This document shows, piece after piece, positions 59,144 through 64,000 of a stretch of DNA of 64,000 bases. Made by a program: the position numbers and the translations under genes. Under the pieces are notes generated by a model. The model was not told where the DNA came from and did not search any database. It was given only the letters and a program-made list of their open reading frames with translations. Each line of letters starts with the position of its first letter. Position 1 is the stretch's first letter. The stretch spans positions 310,001-374,000 of the forward strand of contig NZ_LIVV01000006.1 of NCBI RefSeq assembly GCF_001905825.1, written 5' to 3'. The stretch comes from Streptomyces sp. CB02009. Lineage in GTDB: Bacteria; Actinomycetota; Actinomycetes; Streptomycetales; Streptomycetaceae.

Positions 59144-61174
59144 CTACGGGAAGGTGAGCTTGAAGCTGTTGATGTAGCCGGTGTCGATCGAGGCCTTGTC
59201 CTGGACGCGGAGCTTCCAGGCGCCGTTGGCGACCTCGGAGGAGGCGTTCACGGTGAAGGTCTGGACGATGTTGTCGGCGCTGCCGCCGGACCGGTTGGAC
59301 AGGCTGTAGGCCGAGCCGTCCGGGGCGACGAGGTCGACGACGAGGTCGCCGCGGTAGGTGTGGACGATGTTCACGTCCACCTTGAGGGCGGAGGGCGCGT
59401 TGCCCGTGATGCCCGTGACGTTGACCGTCGAGGTCACCGCGGCGCCGTTGTCCGGGATGGACACGTCGGCGGTGTTCTCGAAGACCTTGCCCGGCTGCGG
59501 CTCGCCGCCACCGGGGCGGGTGCCGACGGCGATGGCGGCCCAGGCGTGCTGGACGGCGAGCGTCTCGGGGCTGTTGGCGCCGTACAGCTCGGTGGCGACC
59601 GCGACGGTGCCCGTGCGGGCCCCGGCGTAGTTGGTGTTCGAGCCGAACTTGGTGGTGAGCGCCTTGAACCAGATCAGCGAGGCCTTGTCACGGCCGATGC
59701 CGGTGACGGGCAGGCCGTCGGAGGTCGGCGAGTCGTAGTTCACGCCGTTGACGGTCTTGGCGCCGCTGCCCTCGGAGAGCAGGTAGTACCAGTGGTTCGC
59801 AGGGCCCGAGGAGTAGTGGACGTCGATGCCGCCGAGGCCCGAGTACCACGCGTCCTTGGACGAGCCGTCCTTGCTCGGCTTGTCCATGTAGCGCAGCGGG
59901 GTGCCGTTGCCGCGGATGTCGATCTTCTCGCCGACCAGGTAGTCGCCCGGGTCGTTGGCGTTGTTCGCGTAGAACTCGACGGCCGCCGCGAAGATGTCGG
60001 AGGTGGCCTCGTTGAGGCCGCCGGACTCGCCGCTGTAGACCAGGCCGGCCGTGTTCGAGGTGACGCCGTGCGTCATCTCGTGCGCCGCGACGTCGATGGA
60101 GGTCAGGGGCTTGGTGTTGCCCGCGCCGTCGCCGTACGTCATGCAGAAGCAGGAGTCCGACCAGAAGGCGTTGACGTACGCGTTGCCGTAGTGGACCCGG
60201 GAGTACGCGCCGACGCCGTCACCCTTGATGCCGGTGCGGCCGTGCACGTTCTTGTAGTAGTCCCAGGTGAGCGCGGCGCCGTAGTGCGCGTCGGCACCCG
60301 CCGTCTCCTTGTTCTGCGGCGTGCCGTTGCCCCACACGTCGGTGGTGTTGCTGAAGAGCGTGCCGGTGCCGGACGTACCGCCGTTGAGGTTGTACGTCTT
60401 GTGGTTGCCGCGGCCGGTGTCGGTCAGCGTGTACGAGGGCGCGGTGCCGAGGGTCACCTGGCCGCTGTACTGCGTGTTGCCGGTGCCGGTCTCGATGGCC
60501 TGCCACTCGAAGAGCTTCGCGCCGGTCTTCGCGTCCGTCACGACGTGCAGCTCGTTCGGGGTGCCGTCGTGCTGGAGGCCGCCGACGACGGTCTCGTACG
60601 CGAGGACGGGGCTGCCGTTGGCGGCCCAGACGACCTTGCGCGGGGCGCGGTCGGCCTTGGCCTTGTCCGAGCCGTCCGCCTGGGCGAGGCCGACGGCCTG
60701 CTTCTCGGCCGCGGCCGGGGCCACGGTGGCGGAGGTGGCGATGTTCTTGAGCTCCGCGCGGGTCGACTTGGTGACACCGGTGGTCGCGCCGGCCTTCGTC
60801 TCGGCGACGATCAGGTCGCCGCCCAGGACGGGCAGCCCGGCGTAGGTGCGCTCGTAGCGCGTGTGGGTCGTGCCGTCGCGGTCCTGCACGACGTCACGGA
60901 CGACCAGCTTCTCCTGGGCGCCGAGGCCGAGTTCCTTGGCCGTGGCGGCCTTGCCGGCGTCGGCCGCCTTGATGAGCGCGGTGCGCTCGGCGGGGGTGAG
61001 GTCGGCCGGCAGCTTGCCGGGGTTCGCCGAGGTGCCCTGCTGGGCCTTCGGGGCGATGCTCCAGGGGGCGTCCGCCGCGGTGGCGGCGCCCGTCTGGACG
61101 CTCACGGCGAGCATGGCGGCGGCAGCGATCAGAGCGCCGGTCGCGGTGGCGCGACGGCTGGGCGTGGATCTCAC
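59144..61174 (-). CDS. Secreted M4 (thermolysin-type) metalloprotease with P-domain
   Basis: A 676-residue secreted neutral protease. Signal peptide residues are about 1-36 (RRATATGALIAAAAMLAVSVQTGAATA-AD), followed by a propeptide with FTP-like and PepSY-like regions to about residue 230, then the catalytic domain. HEMTH at 365-369 supplies two zinc ligands and the catalytic Glu, and Glu389 in GLNEATSD, exactly 20 residues after the second His, is the third ligand. WYYLLSEGSG and GRDKASLIWFKAL match the C-lobe. The last 120 or so residues form a P/Homo B domain (NIVHTYRGDLVVDLVAPDGSAYSLSNRSGGSADN). GTG 61174 follows AAGGAG. It probably degrades external protein for nutrition. From memory, related proteases adjoin the glgP region in other Streptomyces. 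Confidence 0.95.
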   Translation of the reverse strand: MRSTPSRRATATGALIAAAAMLAVSVQTGAATAADAPWSIAPKAQQGTSANPGKLPADLTPAERTALIKAADAGKAATAKELGLGAQEKLVVRDVVQDRDGTTHTRYERTYAGLPVLGGDLIVAETKAGATTGVTKSTRAELKNIATSATVAPAAAEKQAVGLAQADGSDKAKADRAPRKVVWAANGSPVLAYETVVGGLQHDGTPNELHVVTDAKTGAKLFEWQAIETGTGNTQYSGQVTLGTAPSYTLTDTGRGNHKTYNLNGGTSGTGTLFSNTTDVWGNGTPQNKETAGADAHYGAALTWDYYKNVHGRTGIKGDGVGAYSRVHYGNAYVNAFWSDSCFCMTYGDGAGNTKPLTSIDVAAHEMTHGVTSNTAGLVYSGESGGLNEATSDIFAAAVEFYANNANDPGDYLVGEKIDIRGNGTPLRYMDKPSKDGSSKDAWYSGLGGIDVHYSSGPANHWYYLLSEGSGAKTVNGVNYDSPTSDGLPVTGIGRDKASLIWFKALTTKFGSNTNYAGARTGTVAVATELYGANSPETLAVQHAWAAIAVGTRPGGGEPQPGKVFENTADVSIPDNGAAVTSTVNVTGITGNAPSALKVDVNIVHTYRGDLVVDLVAPDGSAYSLSNRSGGSADNIVQTFTVNASSEVANGAWKLRVQDKASIDTGYINSFKLTFP

Positions 61175-61378
61175 GCAGACTCCTTCTTGCGAGGGGGGTA
61201 CCGGCGGACTGGGTCGGCCCATCCGGGCGGAGCAAGCAGAGCTGTGGAGCACGTTCGGGTGAAGCAGCGAACTCTGGTGCGAAGAGCCGGGGAGAGAGTG
61301 ACAGGAATGACGAGGACCTGTCAGGAGCGCGTCGGCAAGTTGGCCGGAAATCGTTCGCTGCCCGTAAGGCCGTGTTCG

Positions 61379-62293
61379 TTAAGCGGACGTTTCATCGATC
61401 AAGGACGCGATGCCGTCCAATGTTCGCCCGAGCCCGAATTCGAAGAGCGTCCGCAGATCGAGACCGAACCCGCCCTCGCTTGTCACCGAGGCCAACTCCG
61501 GGTACGAGCCCGCCGATTGGATCGCGTCGAATCGTGGCTCGTTCTGTTCCATCCACTCTCCGTCGGAGATGCCCGAATCCTGTCGGGCCTGCTCCTCCAG
61601 ATCGTCCGCCATCGACAGCCCCTGGACGTACGCGAAGAGCGTCAGATGCGTGTGGAGCTTCTGCGTCCGGGTGAGCGGAGTGCCCCTCATGGCCCGCAGC
61701 ACCCACTCCGTGTACGCCATCGCGTTCGGCGTCGCCACGGGCCGCGTGTACGAGGCCATCGCGTGCGCCAGCCACGGGTGCCGGGCGTACACGTCACGCA
61801 GCCAGCGCGCGGCCTGCTCCAGACCCGTCCGCCAGTGCGCCGGCACCGGACCCAGCGGCACCTCGCCGCACGCCTCGTCCGTCATCAGGCGGATCAGCTC
61901 CGGCTTGCCCGGGACGTGGCGGTACAGGGCCATGGTGGAGACGCCGAGCCTCGTCGCCACCCTGCGCATGGTCAGGGCGTGCAGCCCTTCCGCGTCGGCG
62001 AGTCCGAGAGCCGCGGCGACGATCTCCTCGCGGGTGAGGGGAGCCGCCGCCCCACCCCCGCCCCGGCCGTCCTTCGCCGGGGACACGACCACCGTGCCCA
62101 CCCCCGGCTCCGGCCGGACCAGGCCCTCCTGGCGCAGCACCGCCAGCGCCTTCGTGGCCGTCGCCATGGCCACGCCCCACTCGCGGGTGATCGCCCGCGT
62201 CGACGGAAGCCTGTCCCCCGGACCCAACTCGCCCACCCGCACCCGGCGACGGAGCTCGGCGGCGATCACGAGGTAGGGCGGCTGCGTCGTCAC
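61379..62293 (-). CDS. Hybrid GntR-TetR transcriptional regulator
   Basis: A 304-residue protein with two DNA-binding modules. Residues about 5-72 form a GntR winged helix (YLVIAAELRRRVRVGELGPGDRLPSTRAITREWGVAMATATKALAVLRQEGLVRPEPGVGTVVV). After a Gly-rich linker, residues about 85-135 form a TetR HTH (LTREEIVAAALGLADAEGLHALTMRRVATRLGVSTMALYRHVPGKPELI). A TetR_C ligand domain fills the remainder. The start is GTG 62293 and the stop is TAA, rare in this window. It is divergent from a DHA2 exporter, and the gap holds two inverted CTAGTGCACC half-sites. It most likely represses the exporter until the drug-like ligand binds. Confidence 0.92.
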   Translation of the reverse strand: MTTQPPYLVIAAELRRRVRVGELGPGDRLPSTRAITREWGVAMATATKALAVLRQEGLVRPEPGVGTVVVSPAKDGRGGGGAAAPLTREEIVAAALGLADAEGLHALTMRRVATRLGVSTMALYRHVPGKPELIRLMTDEACGEVPLGPVPAHWRTGLEQAARWLRDVYARHPWLAHAMASYTRPVATPNAMAYTEWVLRAMRGTPLTRTQKLHTHLTLFAYVQGLSMADDLEEQARQDSGISDGEWMEQNEPRFDAIQSAGSYPELASVTSEGGFGLDLRTLFEFGLGRTLDGIASLIDETSA

Positions 62294-62305
62294 GGCGGGA
62301 GTGTA

Positions 62306-62374
62306 CTAGTGCACCCTGAGGGGCGTACGCAGCCCTGAACTGCCCACTTCCCAGCCGGAGTCCAGGTGCACTAG
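62306..62374. promoter_or_regulatory. Inverted CTAGTGCACC half-sites between regulator and exporter
   Basis: CTAGTGCACC at 62306-62315 and its exact reverse complement GGTGCACTAG at 62365-62374 are 49 bases apart. The left copy sits in the regulator's promoter and the right one in the exporter's. Each contains the near-palindrome GTGCAC. Paired distant sites would suit a protein with two DNA-binding domains or loop formation. Confidence 0.65.
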
Positions 62375-62418
62375 GACGGCAGTGGCACCGTACGCACACC
62401 GCTGCTTCCCTCCTCCCC

Positions 62419-63912
62419 ATGACACTCACCGCACCCCCCGAGCCCGCCGCGGGACCCGGCCCCGCCCGCGCCGGCCGCCGCGCATGGACGGCCCTCGGCG
62501 TCCTCATGCTGCCGCTGCTCCTCGTCTCCATGGACGTGTCCGTGCTCTACTTCGCCCTCCCCTCCATCAGCGCCGACCTGCGGCCGGGAGCCACCCAACA
62601 GCTCTGGATCCTCGACATCTACGGCTTCGTCCTCGCCGGGCTCCTCATCACCATGGGCGCGCTCGGCGACCGCGTCGGGCGCCGCAAGGTCCTGCTCGGC
62701 GGCACGGCGCTGTTCGGGCTCGCCTCGGTCGCCGCGGCCTACGCGCACACCCCCGGCGCCCTGATCGGCGCCCGGGCACTGCTCGGCATCGGCGGCGCCT
62801 GCCTCATGCCCGCCACGCTCGCCCTGATCCGGGTGCTCTTCACCGACCCGGCCCAGCGCGCCAAGGCCATCACCCTCTGGACCACGGTCATGGCGAGCGG
62901 CATCGCCCTCGGGCCCGTCGTCAGCGGCGCGCTCGTCGAGCACTTCTGGTGGGGCTCCGTCTTCCTCGTCAACCTGCCGGCCATGGCCCTGCTCCTCGTC
63001 CTGGGGCCGCTCCTGCTGCCCGAGTCCAAGGGGGCCTTCGCCGGACGCTTCGACGTCCTCAGCGCGGCCCTCTCGCTCGGCGCGCTGCTGCCGCTCATCC
63101 ACGGCATCAAGGAACTGGCCGAGGACGGCTGGGCGCCCCTTCCGGCGGGCGCCGTGTGCGCGGGACTGCTCGTCGGGCTGCTGTTCGTCCGCCGCCAGGC
63201 GCGGCTCGCCCACCCCATGGTCGACCTCGCCCTGCTGCGGAACCGGGCCTACGGCGGCTCCGTCCTCGCCAACCTCCTCGCGATGGCGGCGACGGTCGGC
63301 TTCGCCGTCTTCCTCACCCAGTACCTGCAGTCCGTCCTGGGCCAGAGCCCGTTCGAGGCGGCGCTCTGGAGCCTCGTGCCCACCGCGGGCGTGCTCGCCG
63401 CCGCGCCCACGGCCGCGGCACTGGCCCGGAAGACCGACCGGGCGTACGTGATGGCCGGCGGGTTCCTCGCGGCCGCCGCCGGCTTCGCCTGGCTGGCCGG
63501 CGTCGACCGCGGCACGCCCCTGTGGGTCGTCATCGCGGCCGGCGCCCTCTACGCCGGCGGCCTGGTCTCCGCGATGACCCTCGCCAACGAACTGACCCTC
63601 GGCGCCGCACCGCCCGAACGGGCCGGCTCGGCCGCCGCCGTGCTCGAATCGGGAGCCGAACTCGGGGGAGCGCTCGGCATGGCGCTCCTGGGCGCCCTGG
63701 GAGCGGCGGTCTACACCGGCGCGATGCCCGCGGACGCGCCGGCCGCGGCCCGCGAGACCCTGGGCGGCGCGCTGACGACCGGACCCGAGGTGATCGAAGC
63801 GGCCCGCACCGCGTTCGTGGAGGCGATGGGGGCGGTGGCCGTGGGGGCGTCGGTCCTGATGGCGGCGTCGGCGGTGCTGTCGCTCGTGCTGCTGCGGAAG
63901 GCACGCCCCTGA
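62419..63912 (+). CDS. MFS drug exporter, DHA2 (QacA/SmvA-like)
   Basis: A 497-residue 14-helix transporter. The first helix contains LLLVSMDVSVLYFALPSISADLRPG (DHA2 motif), and WILDIYGFVLAGLLITMGALGDRVGRRKVLLGG is motif A. GIGGACLMPATLALIRVLFTDPAQRAKAITLWTTVMASGIALGPVVSGALVEHFWWGSVFLVNLP contains motif C and matches SmvA/QacA multidrug efflux proteins for quaternary ammonium and dye-like cations. ATG 62419 is used; its ribosome site is weak (CTTCCCTCCTCCCC precedes). It is divergent from the hybrid GntR-TetR regulator and shares the operator region with it. The substrate is unknown. Confidence 0.94.
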   Translation: MTLTAPPEPAAGPGPARAGRRAWTALGVLMLPLLLVSMDVSVLYFALPSISADLRPGATQQLWILDIYGFVLAGLLITMGALGDRVGRRKVLLGGTALFGLASVAAAYAHTPGALIGARALLGIGGACLMPATLALIRVLFTDPAQRAKAITLWTTVMASGIALGPVVSGALVEHFWWGSVFLVNLPAMALLLVLGPLLLPESKGAFAGRFDVLSAALSLGALLPLIHGIKELAEDGWAPLPAGAVCAGLLVGLLFVRRQARLAHPMVDLALLRNRAYGGSVLANLLAMAATVGFAVFLTQYLQSVLGQSPFEAALWSLVPTAGVLAAAPTAAALARKTDRAYVMAGGFLAAAAGFAWLAGVDRGTPLWVVIAAGALYAGGLVSAMTLANELTLGAAPPERAGSAAAVLESGAELGGALGMALLGALGAAVYTGAMPADAPAAARETLGGALTTGPEVIEAARTAFVEAMGAVAVGASVLMAASAVLSLVLLRKARP

Positions 63913-64000
63913 ACGGGAGCGGGGGACGTGGAGGGGGTCGCGTTCGGGACGTAAAGCGTGATTTGTGGCGCGACAAGAGCGTCCAGCGGCACTGCGCCAG
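63913..64000. other. Window end, no gene seen
   Basis: The last 88 bases after the exporter stop include GGAGGGGG and a short AT-richer stretch (GTAAAGCGTGATTTGTGG), possibly the promoter region of the next gene. No start or coding frame can be assigned with confidence. Confidence 0.5.

Noticed and set aside
57134-62338. A 1734-codon plus-strand frame
   Set aside because: It runs antisense to a kinase, a response regulator, a metalloprotease and a hybrid regulator, all with clear motifs. It is a shadow of GC-rich codons.
63530-63992. Minus-strand frames at the window end
   Set aside because: They are antisense to the end of the DHA2 exporter and have shadow-type composition.

Overview
The window is a high-GC actinobacterial chromosome segment and almost certainly a Streptomyces. 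The support is the strong G/C bias at third codon positions, frequent GTG starts, many ATGA/GTGA gene overlaps, stem-loop terminators that mostly lack a T-tract, and family-diagnostic genes (cslA-glxA-cslZ, icmA, the DUF6230/DUF6114 pair, a helR-like ATPase, an AfsA-type butenolide synthase, and the glgE-treS-mak-glgB maltosyltransferase pathway). No rRNA, tRNA, insertion sequence, prophage or CRISPR array was seen.

Layout. 1-6 kb: a TetR regulator, then the tip-glycan locus: CslA synthase, GlxA copper-radical oxidase and a convergent GH6 lipoprotein CslZ. 6-13.4 kb: an ArsR-type regulator divergent from an MFS exporter with a repeat-expanded N-terminus, a MarR regulator, a small membrane protein, isobutyryl-CoA mutase large subunit (icmA) behind a perfect 18-bp palindrome, a TetR regulator, and a thioredoxin-TPR chaperone of the YbbN/CnoX type. 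14-17.3 kb: an envelope operon (DUF6230, DUF6114, a Thr/Pro-rich exported protein) and a small gene preceded by a 12-codon leader frame. 17.3-23.6 kb: central carbon metabolism, with pta-ackA-pyk on the minus strand divergent from pfkA. 24-31 kb: two HTH proteins, a tyrosine phosphatase, and a CitA/CitB-like two-component system divergent from a dicarboxylate symporter. 31-37.6 kb: aldo/keto reductase plus epimerase, an Lrp regulator, a MerR-thioredoxin pair, a HelD/HelR-type RNA polymerase ATPase, and an AfsA-like synthase. 37.7-46.1 kb and 54.2-56.8 kb: alpha-glucan/trehalose metabolism (glgB, mak, treS, glgE, and on the other side glgP). 56.8-64 kb: a NarL-type two-component system, an M4 metalloprotease, and a GntR-TetR hybrid regulator divergent from a drug exporter.

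The most unusual content is the accessory block at about 46.3-54.1 kb, lying between glgE and glgP, which as I recall are neighbours in S. coelicolor. It holds an NmrA-type reductase with a divergent AraC regulator. These are followed by four co-directional genes: an HpaB-type flavin monooxygenase, a DHA2 exporter, a homologue of the pyrrolnitrin enzyme PrnB (a heme protein of the tryptophan dioxygenase fold) and a PhzS-like FAD hydroxylase. No tryptophan halogenase is present in the window. The set reads as a compact, possibly undescribed tryptophan- or indole-derived metabolite pathway with its own exporter and regulator.

Other structures worth attention are a roughly 200-bp nested inverted repeat between glgB and mak, two tandem hairpins with compensatory base changes upstream of the thioredoxin-TPR gene, in-frame minisatellites in an MFS gene and in a sensor kinase, a histidine kinase with an extra membrane segment and outer domain after its ATPase domain, and several palindromes placed like operators.
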